Positions 52,580-61,358 of a stretch of DNA of 64,000 nucleotides are shown piece by piece. The notes beneath the pieces are model-generated. The model was not told the origin of the DNA. It saw only the letters and a list, made by a program, of their open reading frames with translations, and searched no databases. The position numbers and the translations under genes were made by a program. Numbering within the stretch: the stretch's first letter is position 1; every line of letters starts with the position of its first letter. Origin of the DNA: Ilumatobacter fluminis. GTDB lineage: Bacteria > Actinomycetota > Acidimicrobiia > Acidimicrobiales > Ilumatobacteraceae. The DNA is taken from assembly GCF_004364865.1 (NCBI RefSeq), contig NZ_SOAU01000001.1:1798001-1862000 (forward strand), in the 5' to 3' direction.

Positions 52580-53671
52580 TCAGAGACGGTCGAGCAGGCC
52601 GAGATCGCGCATCTGCTCGGCGGGTCGCTCGGCCATCGCGGTGAACATCGCGTCGCCGCGTTCGGTCTGTTCGACGATCTGCGATGCGATCACGGCCATC
52701 AGATAGCCGGACGCCGTTCCGAGGACGTAGCCGTCCCAGATCGTGTCGTCGTCGGCCTCGACACCGGCGTTGCGCAGACCGGCGGCGTAGCGCTCGACCA
52801 GTCGTCGTTCGTGCGCTCGGCGCTCGTCGGCGAGGAGACCGGCACCGGTGAAGTAGGCGACGTCGGCCGGCCCGATCCCGACGGCGACGGTCTGCCAGTC
52901 GACGACGGTCACCGTCGGTGCGTGCGCAGTGCGGCCGAGGAGCAGGTTGTCGAGGCGGTAGTCGCCGTGGGTCACGCACCAATCGCCCGGCCCCTCCGCC
53001 CACTCGGTGACCAGGTCGCTCCACCGGCCGTACCGCTCGACGAGGAGTCGTCCCACGTCGAGGTCGTCGGCCGACATCCGCTCGGCGAAGCGGTCGAGGA
53101 ACCCGGGCAGCAACATCTGCAGGAGGCCGGTCATCTGCATGGTGCGTTCGGCGTCGGGGTACCCGAGCCAGTCGAACGAACGCCATTCGTCGGTCCGGCC
53201 CCAGGTGGGAGCGTGGAGCCCGACCGCTTCGTCGATCACGGTCTCGGCGACCTCGACCGCACACCCGGCGATCTGATCGCCCTGCTCGGAGTCGCACAGG
53301 TCGTTCATCAGCAGGGCGAACTCGTGGGTGTCGGGATCCCATTCGACACGATGGACGTCGGGCACCGTCATCGTGACGTGGTCCCGGAGGTCGCGGTAGA
53401 AGCCGACCTCACGGACGTAGGTGCCGGTGAGCTTCGCAGCCTCCCGGCTGATGTCGCTGGCCGACGGGAACTTCGCGACGACGCTCGCCGGGAGTGCTGG
53501 GTCGTCGCGGTCCCAGGCGAGTTCGAAGCGCACGTTCTCGCCGACCTGGCCGGTGCCGATGGACGCCGCCGTGAAGCCGGTGACCCGGGCTCCGTTCGAT
53601 GCCGCGGCGAGTGCCTCGGTCAGCCAGGCGGCATCGACCGTGGACGCGTTGATGACTGCTCGATCCCCCAC
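52580..53671 (-). CDS. APH/ecdysteroid-kinase-like phosphotransferase
   Basis: A 363-residue kinase-fold protein: VVAKFPSASDISREAAK (Lys) in the N-lobe, CVTHGDYRLDNLLLG (catalytic HxDxxxxN) near 233 and TVVDWQTVAVG (metal Asp) near 257. All ATP-site motifs are present, so it likely phosphorylates a small molecule. The protein at 51455 is encoded 24 bp downstream in the same operon and is the obvious partner. It starts at GTG 53671. Confidence 0.88.
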   Translation of the reverse strand: MGDRAVINASTVDAAWLTEALAAASNGARVTGFTAASIGTGQVGENVRFELAWDRDDPALPASVVAKFPSASDISREAAKLTGTYVREVGFYRDLRDHVTMTVPDVHRVEWDPDTHEFALLMNDLCDSEQGDQIAGCAVEVAETVIDEAVGLHAPTWGRTDEWRSFDWLGYPDAERTMQMTGLLQMLLPGFLDRFAERMSADDLDVGRLLVERYGRWSDLVTEWAEGPGDWCVTHGDYRLDNLLLGRTAHAPTVTVVDWQTVAVGIGPADVAYFTGAGLLADERRAHERRLVERYAAGLRNAGVEADDDTIWDGYVLGTASGYLMAVIASQIVEQTERGDAMFTAMAERPAEQMRDLGLLDRL

Positions 53672-53717
53672 GTCGAGGAGCCTGCCACAGCAGCCCGGCG
53701 CCGCCGGGGTCGGAGCG

Positions 53718-54341
53718 TCAGTAGAGACGGGTGCGTTCGTCGTCGTCGATGATGTCGTGCATCTGCTCGACGGTGAGGTCGAGTCGTCCGTGGCGGACCA
53801 TCGCCCGGGCCAGGAGTCGGTCGTCGGCGGAACGCTCTTCGTGCTCGCGGGTCCACAGGTCGGACCGGATGATGCATTTCCCGCAGTGGAAGTAGCCGGT
53901 CGTCAGGTGCACGGCGAGGACGAGATCGGGCACCGATCCGTTCGCGGCGAGGCGTTCGCGCACCTCGACGTCGCGGACGATCTCGGCCTGTCCTCGAAGG
54001 CGCAGCGTGTTCTTGTGGCCGGGGACGAGGAAGATCAGCCCGACATACGGGTGCTCGAGGACGTTGAGGAACGTGTCGGTCCGGTGGTTGCCGAAGCGAT
54101 CAGGGATGACGAGCGTCTGATCGTCGAGCACCCGGACGAAGCCGGGTTCGTCACCCTTCGGCGAGATGTCGATCTTGCCGAAACCGTCGGTGGAAGCGAC
54201 GAGGACGAACGGCGAGCGGGCGATGAACTCGCGGCACTCGTCGTCGAACGTGTCGAACTCCTTGTCGGTGACGAGCCTGCTCGCCGGCCGCATCACCTCG
54301 CGGAACTGCTCGAGTGTCTCGATCCGGTCCCGGAACTCCAT
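53718..54341 (-). CDS. PPOX-type FMN flavoprotein, MSMEG_1061-like
   Basis: A 207-residue protein of the FMN-dependent PPOX group: FVLVASTDGFGKIDISPKGDEPGF near 47-70, IPDRFGNHRTDTFLNVLE (FMN phosphate loop) and a C-terminal extension with HCGKCIIRSDLW, a possible metal or flavin contact. DISPKGD and the CGKCIIRS tail define the subgroup. ATG 54341 follows GGGGGCG about 8 nt upstream. The substrate is unknown; it lies between a kinase and an oxidase gene. Confidence 0.85.
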   Translation of the reverse strand: MEFRDRIETLEQFREVMRPASRLVTDKEFDTFDDECREFIARSPFVLVASTDGFGKIDISPKGDEPGFVRVLDDQTLVIPDRFGNHRTDTFLNVLEHPYVGLIFLVPGHKNTLRLRGQAEIVRDVEVRERLAANGSVPDLVLAVHLTTGYFHCGKCIIRSDLWTREHEERSADDRLLARAMVRHGRLDLTVEQMHDIIDDDERTRLY

Positions 54342-54418
54342 CTCGCCCCCTGTTCGTCCACCCGTCTCGGAGGGTAGCCGGTCGCCACGGTGCGTGAGAA
54401 GGCCTCGCCGACCGAACG

Positions 54419-55720
54419 TCAACCGAGCACGGAGTTCGTCGTGGCTGCCCGCGCCCGCTTCCGGGAGAAGGCGCCCAGGTCGATCGCACGGCCGGTGCGC
54501 GGGCCGACGAACTGCACCGGCTCGAGGTCGTGATCGTGCCCGTCGGACACCGCATCGATGATCGTCCGCATGAACCGACCGGCGATCGGGGCATTCTTGA
54601 ACTGATTGCCGCTCGTCGCGCACGCCATGTAGAAGCCAGGGAGCGAGGACCGGTCGTAGATCGGCACCCAGTCGTCGGCCACGTCGTACAAGGAGGCGAG
54701 GCCGGTCGGTGCATTCGGGACTCGGAACCCGGGCACCCGACGGGCGAAGCGGAGCATCGCGGTCTCCCAGACGTCGACGGTCGGATACGGCGAGTTCTCG
54801 TCCGGGTCGTCGACCCAGACGAGTTCGTCGCACTCGGGTTCGGTGCTCCCGATCATCATCGATCCGCCGGGTTGCGGTCGGAAGTACTGGCCGAGGTCGA
54901 CGTCCGCGACGAAGGCCCCGCCGTCGTGGAGTCCGGTGCCGTCGGGCGCTGCGACCACGAAGACCTCCTGTCGGAGGGGGCGATGCCCGATCGTCATGTC
55001 GGCGGTCACGCCGGCGAGCCGGTTCAGGTGCGCCGAGTGGGGCCCGCCGACGTTGACGACGACGGGGGCCTCGACCGATGAGCCGTCGGCGAGGGTGACA
55101 CCGCGCACGGCGTCGTCCCGGTCGATCGACACGACCTCGGCGCCGAACCGGAACGTCGCGCCGTGCTGCTTCGCCGCCCATGCCAGGTTCCTGGCGGCGA
55201 GCATCGGATCGTCGACGAAGCCACAGCCGTGGCACAGGATTGCGGTGAGGCGACCGTCCGGGTCGCCGGCGAACGCCGGGTCGTCGATCGGTTTGGGCGG
55301 GTAGAAGCGGCCCGGGTCGAGGGCGGGATAGCGCTGGGCGAGTGCGTCGGCGTCGAGTTCTTCGTGGTCGATGCCGTACTCGCGCCATCGTGCGAGCATC
55401 TCGTCGGGGTCATATCCCGTGGTGCGGAAGGTGAGATTCGGGCACTCGACGAACGTCGCCATGCCGTCGGGGTCGATGCCGCCGAGATGGTCGGCCCAGT
55501 GACGCCACATCGTCGCCGCTTCCCAGGCGGCGAGGATCGCGTCGGGCGTCGAGTAGCTGAATCGGATGATCGCCGCCGACGCGCTGGTCGAACCGGCACC
55601 GGCGGCGGGGCCGCGGTCGACCACGACGACGTCCCGACCGCTGCGCGCCAGTTCGAGCGCGACCGAACTGCCGATGACGCCGGCACCGATGACGACGGCG
55701 TCAGCTGATCGGGTGGTCAC
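54419..55720 (-). CDS. FAD-dependent amine/D-amino-acid oxidase (DadA-like)
   Basis: A 433-residue flavoenzyme. ADAVVIGAGVIGSSVALELA near residue 6 is the FAD dinucleotide fold; VVDRGPAAGAGSTSASAA, VNVGGPHSAHLNRL and the C-terminal FYMACATSGNQFKNAPIAGR with GRAIDLGAFS place it in the glycine/D-amino-acid/sarcosine oxidase family. I chose GTG 55720; its first 20 nt overlap the upstream YjbR gene end. It likely oxidises a secondary or D-amine. Confidence 0.87.
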   Translation of the reverse strand: MTTRSADAVVIGAGVIGSSVALELARSGRDVVVVDRGPAAGAGSTSASAAIIRFSYSTPDAILAAWEAATMWRHWADHLGGIDPDGMATFVECPNLTFRTTGYDPDEMLARWREYGIDHEELDADALAQRYPALDPGRFYPPKPIDDPAFAGDPDGRLTAILCHGCGFVDDPMLAARNLAWAAKQHGATFRFGAEVVSIDRDDAVRGVTLADGSSVEAPVVVNVGGPHSAHLNRLAGVTADMTIGHRPLRQEVFVVAAPDGTGLHDGGAFVADVDLGQYFRPQPGGSMMIGSTEPECDELVWVDDPDENSPYPTVDVWETAMLRFARRVPGFRVPNAPTGLASLYDVADDWVPIYDRSSLPGFYMACATSGNQFKNAPIAGRFMRTIIDAVSDGHDHDLEPVQFVGPRTGRAIDLGAFSRKRARAATTNSVLG

Positions 55721-56099
55721 GGAGGTACGCCTCGGTGAGGTCGTCCGGGGCGGCGGCGAGCCAGGCGTCGACGACGAGACGTCGTGCATCGTCGGGCGCG
55801 ATGGTGTCGAGTTGGATCAGGACGGCGGCGAATCCGTCGAAGTGCGCAATGGTGAACACACCGTCGGTGCCCTCCGACAGGATCGCATCCTTCTCGTCGA
55901 GCCCGTCGACCTTGACGCCCATGATGGGTCCGGCCGGCACCGGATCGTCGCCGAACCGCTTCAGGTCGGCCTTGCTGAAGGGCCGGTCCCAGACGAACAT
56001 CGAGCCGCGGACCTTCCAACAGCGGTTGCCGTAGCTCGTGCCCTCGGCGACGTCGGGCAGTGCCGTGATGACGTCGACGGCGTCGGCGTGCTCGATCAT
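55701..56099 (-). CDS. MmcQ/YjbR-like protein
   Basis: A 132-residue CyaY-like fold protein: ALPDVAEGTSYGNRCWKVRGSMFVWDRPF, then FTIAHFDGFAAVLIQLD and the C-terminal LVVDAWLAAAPDDLTEAYL. The YGN-x3-K-x4-F pattern is typical of MmcQ/YjbR proteins, which are suspected DNA-binding but have no fixed role. It lies 5 bp after the acyl-CoA synthetase stop (same strand) and overlaps the oxidase start by 20 nt. Confidence 0.85.
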   Translation of the reverse strand: MIEHADAVDVITALPDVAEGTSYGNRCWKVRGSMFVWDRPFSKADLKRFGDDPVPAGPIMGVKVDGLDEKDAILSEGTDGVFTIAHFDGFAAVLIQLDTIAPDDARRLVVDAWLAAAPDDLTEAYLRDHPIS

Positions 56100-56104
56100 C
56101 GCCG

Positions 56105-57640
56105 TCAGTTGACCTGCTTCTCCTGGCCCTCCCAGAACGGGGCACGGAGCTTGAACTTCTGGAGCTTGCCGGTGGCGGTGCGGGCCAGTTCGCTGCGGAA
56201 CTCGACCTTCTTCGGACACTTGTAGCCGGCGAGCTTTTGCTTGGTCCACGCGATCACGTCGGCTTCGGTGAGATCCGAACCCTCGACCGTGACGACGAGC
56301 GCCGTCACGAGTTCGCCCCATTTCTCGTCGGGGATGCCGATCACGGCGACCTCGGTGATGTCGGGATGCTGGAAGATCGCGTCCTCGACCTCGATCGAGC
56401 TGACGTTCTCGCCGCCCGAGATGATGACGTCCTTCTTCCGGTCGGCGATCGTGACGTAGTTGGCCTCGTCGATCGTGCCGCCGTCGCCGGTGTGGAAGAA
56501 CCCGTCGTAGATCGCTGCGGCGGTCTGGTCGGGCTGCTCCCAGTAGCCCTCCATGATCATGTTGCCGCGAGCCATGATCTCACCGCTCTGGCTGACGTCC
56601 ATCGTGCAACCGACGACCGGTGCGCCGGCCTTGTTCAGGCGCACCGCCTGTTCGCCGACCGGCAGTTCGTCCCACTCCGGGCGCATTCGGTTCATCGTCA
56701 GGAGCGGGGTCGTCTCGGTGAGCCCGTAGATCTGGACGAACTCCCAGCCGAGTTCGGTCATGCAGCGTTCGATCGTCTTGGTGGGCGGGGGAGCACCGGC
56801 ACAGACGATGCGGACACGGTCGCGGCCGGGGATCGGCCCGTCCCACTCGGCGGCGGCGTCGAGGATCATGTTGAGGACAGCGGGTGCGCCACACATCAGG
56901 GTGACGCCGTGCTCCTCGACGCGACGGAGGATCTCGGTGCCGTCGATCTTGCGGATGATCACGTGCTCGGCACCCATGCCGGTGACGGCGTACAGCATGC
57001 CCCACCCGTTGCAGTGGAACTGGGGGAGCGTGTGGAGATAGACGTCGCGGTCGCTGACGGTCATGTGCCAGCCGAACACGGTGGCGTTGAGCCAGATGTT
57101 GCGATGGGTGAGCTGCACGCCCTTCGGTCGAGCGGTGGTGCCCGACGTGTAGTTGATCGTCGCCGTGGCGTCCTCGTCGGCGTCCCACGGTTGCGGCTCG
57201 GTGTCGAACTTCATGAGGACGGCGTCGCTCTCGGCGCCGATCGTCCACTTCATCTCGCACTCGACGTCGGCCATCGCGTCGGCGAGTTCGGGGTCGATGA
57301 GGAGAACACGGGCACCCGAGTGCTCGACGATGTACTTCACCTCTTCGGCGACGAGTCGGAAGTTGATCGGAACCAGGATCCGGCCCGATCCCGACACCCC
57401 GAACAGTGCGGTGAGCAGGCGCGCCGAGTTGTGCGACACCATGGCGACCCGTTCGCCCTGTGCGATGCCGAGTTCGTCGAGTCCGGCCGCCATCGCACGG
57501 GCGCGCCGGGCCATCTCGCCGTACGTGATCTCGCCCCACGACTCGGCAGGTTGATCGGGCTCGTCGACGACTGCGACCCGGTCCGGGTACAGCAGCTCGG
57601 CTCGACGCAGGAAGTCGTTCACCGTCAGCGCAACCTTCAT
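56105..57640 (-). CDS. AMP-dependent acyl-CoA synthetase (fatty-acid CoA ligase family)
   Basis: A 511-residue ligase: INYTSGTTARPKGVQLTHRN near 160, FHCNGWGMLYAVTGMG, QIYGLTETTPLLTMN near 307, GFFHTGDGGTIDEANYVTI, IISGGENVSSIEVEDAI and the Lys in ARTATGKLQKF near 490. The layout matches medium/long-chain acyl-CoA synthetases with the FHCNGWG motif. It begins at ATG 57640, leaderless (TAGGTT, 57648-57653, 7 nt). The substrate is unknown; it is probably the activating enzyme of the minus-strand cluster. Confidence 0.92.
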   Translation of the reverse strand: MKVALTVNDFLRRAELLYPDRVAVVDEPDQPAESWGEITYGEMARRARAMAAGLDELGIAQGERVAMVSHNSARLLTALFGVSGSGRILVPINFRLVAEEVKYIVEHSGARVLLIDPELADAMADVECEMKWTIGAESDAVLMKFDTEPQPWDADEDATATINYTSGTTARPKGVQLTHRNIWLNATVFGWHMTVSDRDVYLHTLPQFHCNGWGMLYAVTGMGAEHVIIRKIDGTEILRRVEEHGVTLMCGAPAVLNMILDAAAEWDGPIPGRDRVRIVCAGAPPPTKTIERCMTELGWEFVQIYGLTETTPLLTMNRMRPEWDELPVGEQAVRLNKAGAPVVGCTMDVSQSGEIMARGNMIMEGYWEQPDQTAAAIYDGFFHTGDGGTIDEANYVTIADRKKDVIISGGENVSSIEVEDAIFQHPDITEVAVIGIPDEKWGELVTALVVTVEGSDLTEADVIAWTKQKLAGYKCPKKVEFRSELARTATGKLQKFKLRAPFWEGQEKQVN

Positions 57641-57720
57641 GGCGCCGAACCTAATCGCGTCGCCCTGTGACGGACGACACGCCGCGGTGCTCGCCGTCGG
57701 GTCGGTCGGGGCGATGCGGG
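57641..57720. promoter_or_regulatory. Leaderless promoter of the acyl-CoA synthetase operon
   Basis: TAGGTT on the minus strand (57648-57653) stands 7 nt from ATG 57640. The rest of the 80-bp gap up to the VOC stop shows no hairpin. Confidence 0.45.
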
Positions 57721-58110
57721 TCAGTCGTCGGGACGGTCGACGAACTGGTCGATCATGATCGTGTTGCCGTCGGGATCGGTCACGACGATGTGCGCCGGGC
57801 CCGTGCCGTCGGCGTCGATCGGTTCGGCGGGTTCGACGCCGGCCGATCGCAGCACGGCCTGCACCTCGCGGACGTCGGTGAAGTCGCCGTCCGCCGGCAC
57901 CCCGTCCTGGGTCCAGCCCGGATTGAACGTGAGGATGTTGCCCTCGAACATGCCGTGGAACAAACCGATGATCGCTTGCTCGTTCTTCAGGATCAGCCAG
58001 CCCTCGTCGGCGTTGCCGCCGGTCACCTCGAAACCGAGGCGCTCGTAGAACTCGCGTGACGCTGCGAGGTCGGCGACGGCGAGGCTGACGGAGAACGCTC
58101 CGAGCTTCAC
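57721..58110 (-). CDS. Glyoxalase/VOC family protein
   Basis: A 129-residue vicinal-oxygen-chelate protein: FSVSLAVADLAASREFYERLGFEV, WLILKNEQAIIGLFHGMFEGNILTF split at 45-68 and GPAHIVVTDPDGNTIMIDQF at the end (Glu/Asp metal region). It may be a lyase, dioxygenase or a resistance/binding protein. It starts inside the amidase stop (ATGA, 4 nt), so it is translated with it. Confidence 0.88.
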   Translation of the reverse strand: MKLGAFSVSLAVADLAASREFYERLGFEVTGGNADEGWLILKNEQAIIGLFHGMFEGNILTFNPGWTQDGVPADGDFTDVREVQAVLRSAGVEPAEPIDADGTGPAHIVVTDPDGNTIMIDQFVDRPDD

Positions 58111-59543
58111 GACGCGACCCCGGCGAGTAGGGTGGTGAGTGGCCAGGGGCGCTCACGCTCGACCGTCAGCGCCAGGTCGAGGAGCAGTTCCTCGCTGAAG
58201 TGCGGACCCACGATCTGGAGGCCGATCGGCAGCCCGTCGACCTGCCCGGCCGGAACGGAGATCGCCGGATTACCGTGCAAATTCGCCGGGAAGGTCAGCT
58301 TGCCGTTGTTGCCCGCACCGGCCTCGACACCGCCGAACACGCCGGGCAGCGGACCGTCGGCTGCGAACGCGATGTCGGGATTGCTGGCCGTCATCACGAA
58401 GTCGACGCCACCGGAGGCGGTGTCGAAGATGCGCGCCATCGCCTCGTTCAGTTCGCTGCGGCGACGCTCGAGCTTGATGCGGGCGTCGGCGCCGTAGTTC
58501 GGGGCACCGTGCTCCATCGAGAAGCGGATCTCGGGCGTCAGCTGGTCGGCGCACTCGGGCCACCGCTCGCCGAGCTTGTCGATCAGGCCGACGCTGTTGG
58601 CGACCGACCAGGCAGCGCCCATTCGCGGGAGCGCCGTGTCGACGTCGTCGACCCGCACCATGCCGCAGTCGGCGATGAGCCGGTCGGCGGCCTCTTCGAG
58701 CAGCTCCCACATGACCGGCGAGACGACCGCCGAACCCCAGTCGGCGACAACGGCGACGCGCTTGCCCCGCAATTCGCCGAGGTGGGTGCCGAGCCCGGAT
58801 TCCCATCCGTCGACGCGTGGCAGGCTGAGCGGCTCGCGGGGGTCTCGGCCGTTGCAGACGTCGAACCATCGAGCGGTGTCGCGGACCGACCGGGACAGGC
58901 AGCCATGGGTGACGGTCATCGCGCCGAGGCGGGCGTCGGGCGTGAGGGGGATGCGGCCGTACGTCGCCTTGAGTCCGACGAGGCCGCAGAACCCTGCGGG
59001 GATTCGGATCGATCCTCCGCCGTCGCCGCCGGTACCGAGGGTGACGATGCCGCCGGCGACCGCAGCGGCGGTGCCACCCGACGAGCCGCCCGGCGTGGTG
59101 CCGTGTCGCCACGGGTTGTGGGTCGTGCCGTTGATCACCGTTCGGGTCAGGTTGACGCCGCCGAACTCCGATGCGGTCGTCTGACCGACGAGTACCGCAC
59201 CGCCGAGATCGCGGGCTCGGGCGACGTTCGTGTTCGTGTGCGGAGCGATGTCGTCGGCGAACAGTGCGCAGGCGTGGGTGTCGGGCCAGCCCTCGACCTG
59301 ATCGAGCTCCTTCACGCCGATCGGGACCCCACCGAACGGCTTCGAGACGTCGGCGTGCTGAGCGGCCTCCCGAGCCTGTTCGAGATGCAGGTGGCTGAAG
59401 GCGTTCAGGTCGGACGCCTCGATCGCTCGGACCACCGCGTCGAGCTCGTCGAGCGGTGTGCGTTCACCGGAACGGAAGGCGTCGACGAGCGAGCAGGCGT
59501 CACCCTGCCACGGCAGGTCGACGGATTGTTCGGAGTTCCCCAT
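58107..59543 (-). CDS. Amidase signature family hydrolase
   Basis: A 478-residue serine amidase. The Ser-cisSer-Lys triad is visible: GVKELDQVEGW (Lys) near 78, GGSSGGTAAAVAGG (cis-Ser) near 150 and GTGGDGGGSIRIPAGFCG (nucleophile Ser) near 172. It hydrolyses an amide to acid plus ammonia or amine; the substrate is unknown. ATG 59543 is leaderless (TACCGT, 59551-59556, 7 nt), divergent from the LLM gene. The product could feed the acyl-CoA synthetase encoded downstream. Confidence 0.93.
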   Translation of the reverse strand: MGNSEQSVDLPWQGDACSLVDAFRSGERTPLDELDAVVRAIEASDLNAFSHLHLEQAREAAQHADVSKPFGGVPIGVKELDQVEGWPDTHACALFADDIAPHTNTNVARARDLGGAVLVGQTTASEFGGVNLTRTVINGTTHNPWRHGTTPGGSSGGTAAAVAGGIVTLGTGGDGGGSIRIPAGFCGLVGLKATYGRIPLTPDARLGAMTVTHGCLSRSVRDTARWFDVCNGRDPREPLSLPRVDGWESGLGTHLGELRGKRVAVVADWGSAVVSPVMWELLEEAADRLIADCGMVRVDDVDTALPRMGAAWSVANSVGLIDKLGERWPECADQLTPEIRFSMEHGAPNYGADARIKLERRRSELNEAMARIFDTASGGVDFVMTASNPDIAFAADGPLPGVFGGVEAGAGNNGKLTFPANLHGNPAISVPAGQVDGLPIGLQIVGPHFSEELLLDLALTVERERPWPLTTLLAGVAS

Positions 59544-59550
59544 GTCGATG

Positions 59551-59574
59551 ACGGTAGTGCTCGGCTCGTACAGT
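59551..59574. promoter_or_regulatory. Divergent leaderless promoters (amidase / LLM)
   Basis: TACCGT on the minus strand (59551-59556) and TACAGT on the plus strand (59569-59574) each lie 7 nt from their start codon, within a 38-bp gap. This is one of the clearest examples of the window's leaderless pattern. Confidence 0.6.
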
Positions 59575-59581
59575 CGCCGCC

Positions 59582-60565
59582 ATGAGCCTCCCTCGCCGCC
59601 CCGGAATGACCGTGCCTCTCGCCGGACCGCTGCACGCGCAGCGTGATCGCATCGTCGAGCTGGCCGACATGGGGTTCACCGACGTGTGGTCGGCCGAGTC
59701 GGACGCCGGCGACGGCCTGACCCCGCTGGCGCTGACGTCGGTGTGGGAGCCGCGGCTCCGGCTGGGAACGGCGATCCTCCCGGCGTACACACGCACCCCG
59801 GCGTGCATGGTGCAGAGCGCCGCGTCGATGGCCGACGCCGCGCCGGGCCGGTTCGTGCTCGGCATCGGGTCGTCGTCGAACGTGATCGTCGAGCGTTGGA
59901 ACGGTGTGCCGTTCGAGGAGCCCTACAAGAAGGTCCGCGATGTCGTGCGCTTCGTGCGTGACGCGTTCAGCGGGGAGAAGGTCACCAAGCAGTACGACAC
60001 CTTCGAGATCCAGGGCTTCCGGCTCGGTCTCCGTCCGGAGCAGACGCCTCCGATCGTGGTCGCGGCGCTGCGTGAGGGGATGCTGAAGATGGCGGGACGC
60101 GAAGCCGACGGCGCGATCACCAACTGGCTCGGCGCCGACGACGTGCCGACGGTCGCTGCGGCGCTGCGCGAGGGCGCCGGGGGAGAGGATCGCGAGCTCG
60201 TCGCCCGCGTCTTCGTGTGCCCGAGCGAGAACGCCGAGGTGGTGCGGGCCGGCGCACGACGAGCGATCGCCGCCTACATGAACGTGCCGGTGTACGCGGC
60301 CTTCCAGGAGTGGCTCGGACGTGGCGACGAGCTGGCCGGGATGTGGGCAGCGTGGAAGGCCGGTGATCGCAAGCAGGCCTTGGCCGAGATCCCCGACTCG
60401 GTCGTGGATGCTCTCGTCGTGCACGGCTCGCCGGCCGAGTGCCGGGCCACGATCGACCGGTACTTCGACAACGGGGTCACGACGACGTCGCTGGCCGTCT
60501 TGCCGTTCGATCCCGACCTCGACGCCTGGGACGCGATCACGTCGTTGGCGCCGAGCGCCGGCTGA
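59582..60565 (+). CDS. LLM-class F420-dependent oxidoreductase
   Basis: A 327-residue TIM-barrel luciferase-like oxidoreductase: ELADMGFTDVWSAESDAGDG near 30, LRLGTAILPAYTRTPACMVQSAASM, GRFVLGIGSSSNVIVERWNGVPF and PPIVVAALREGMLKMAGREADGAI. These are the bacterial-luciferase family blocks, with the TPACMVQSAASM pattern of the actinobacterial F420 group. F420 rather than FMN use is inferred. The substrate is unknown. Confidence 0.9.
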   Translation: MSLPRRPGMTVPLAGPLHAQRDRIVELADMGFTDVWSAESDAGDGLTPLALTSVWEPRLRLGTAILPAYTRTPACMVQSAASMADAAPGRFVLGIGSSSNVIVERWNGVPFEEPYKKVRDVVRFVRDAFSGEKVTKQYDTFEIQGFRLGLRPEQTPPIVVAALREGMLKMAGREADGAITNWLGADDVPTVAAALREGAGGEDRELVARVFVCPSENAEVVRAGARRAIAAYMNVPVYAAFQEWLGRGDELAGMWAAWKAGDRKQALAEIPDSVVDALVVHGSPAECRATIDRYFDNGVTTTSLAVLPFDPDLDAWDAITSLAPSAG

Positions 60566-60778
60566 TCAGGCTGCCTCGGGGCGAACCGGGCGGCGTGCCG
60601 ACCGGGCGGTGAGATGTTCGGCCTCGCGGCGGGCGGCCTGTCGGGCTGCCATCTGCTCGCGGATCTCGGCGACGTGGCGCAAGCCGCGGCGCCGCGTGTC
60701 GGCGTCGAGGCGGAACTGAACGGGAACCTCCGGTGAGGGCAGGAGGCTCAGCTGCCGGGGGGTGTTGGTGTCGTCCAT
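60566..60778 (-). CDS. Small hypothetical protein
   Basis: A 70-residue basic protein: MDDTNTPRQLSLLPSPEVPV, FRLDADTRRRGLRHVAEI and REQMAARQAARREAEHL, likely helical in the second half. It is not recognised as a family. An ATG three codons upstream (60787) is an alternative. It runs convergent with the LLM gene, sharing the 60566 boundary. Confidence 0.55.
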   Translation of the reverse strand: MDDTNTPRQLSLLPSPEVPVQFRLDADTRRRGLRHVAEIREQMAARQAARREAEHLTARSARRPVRPEAA

Positions 60779-60825
60779 GCACCCCACTCTGACGAAGGGG
60801 TGTTACAGGGTTTCCCGGCGGGGGA

Positions 60826-61236
60826 TCAGTGGCGTCGGAGTTCGGGGTGATGCGGGCTGATGCCGGTCACCCGGACCTGCACGCCGCGCTCTTCGAGCGC
60901 GTCGATGAGTGCCTCGAGCATGCGGAGCCAGGGGCCCGACAAGATGGCCGCTCCGCTGAGGTCGAGATCGAGCCGAGAGTCGGCCGGCAACACGACGGTC
61001 GCGTCGTGGACCGCTTCGATCGCAGCGGCGTTCAGCAGTCCCTGAACGGCCAGGATCGAGCCGGTGCCGTGGGGGTCGGCGACGTGGGCGAGACGGTACT
61101 GCAACTCTGGAGTTTGCACGGAGCGTGGCGGCCGCTTGGCGGCGACCGCCGCCGACAGCTGTTTGCGGCGCTCCTGGAAACGCTCCCAGGTGTGATGCAA
61201 GCGCCTCCGTGTGGTCTGGGTGGATGGCAAGTTCAT
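60826..61236 (-). CDS. STAS-like small protein
   Basis: A 136-residue protein. A basic N-terminal helical part (TRRRLHHTWERFQERRKQLS) is followed by a domain with the STAS pattern: TGSILAVQGLLNAAAIEAV, SRLDLDLSGAAILSGPWL, LEALIDALEERGVQVRVTG and ISPHHPELR. STAS proteins are anti-anti-sigma or transporter regulatory domains. A Ser in AAILSGP may be the phosphorylation position. ATG 61236 is about 30 nt after a possible TACAGT hexamer on the minus strand. Fold call only. Confidence 0.6.
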   Translation of the reverse strand: MNLPSTQTTRRRLHHTWERFQERRKQLSAAVAAKRPPRSVQTPELQYRLAHVADPHGTGSILAVQGLLNAAAIEAVHDATVVLPADSRLDLDLSGAAILSGPWLRMLEALIDALEERGVQVRVTGISPHHPELRRH

Positions 61237-61358
61237 GGCTGGATTCCGTGTCGTTTCGCGGGGAGGAAACTGTATTTGACACAAACCGAAGATAACCCGG
61301 TCCGATGGTCCTACCATAGGCAACCGATCAAGGTTGCGAAAGGATTCTCGGGATCGAA
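61237..61358. other. AT-richer intergenic region
   Basis: This 122-bp gap between the rhomboid stop and the STAS-like start (both minus strand) is AT-richer than its surroundings, e.g. gtatttgacacaaacc. On the minus strand TACAGT could serve the STAS-like gene about 30 nt downstream; a -35 is not convincing. No hairpin terminator with T tract is visible. Confidence 0.4.

Noticed and set aside
60780-60802. Hairpin cacccc...ggggtg upstream of the small hypothetical gene
   Set aside because: Arms of 6 bp with an 11-nt loop are expected by chance in GC-rich DNA.
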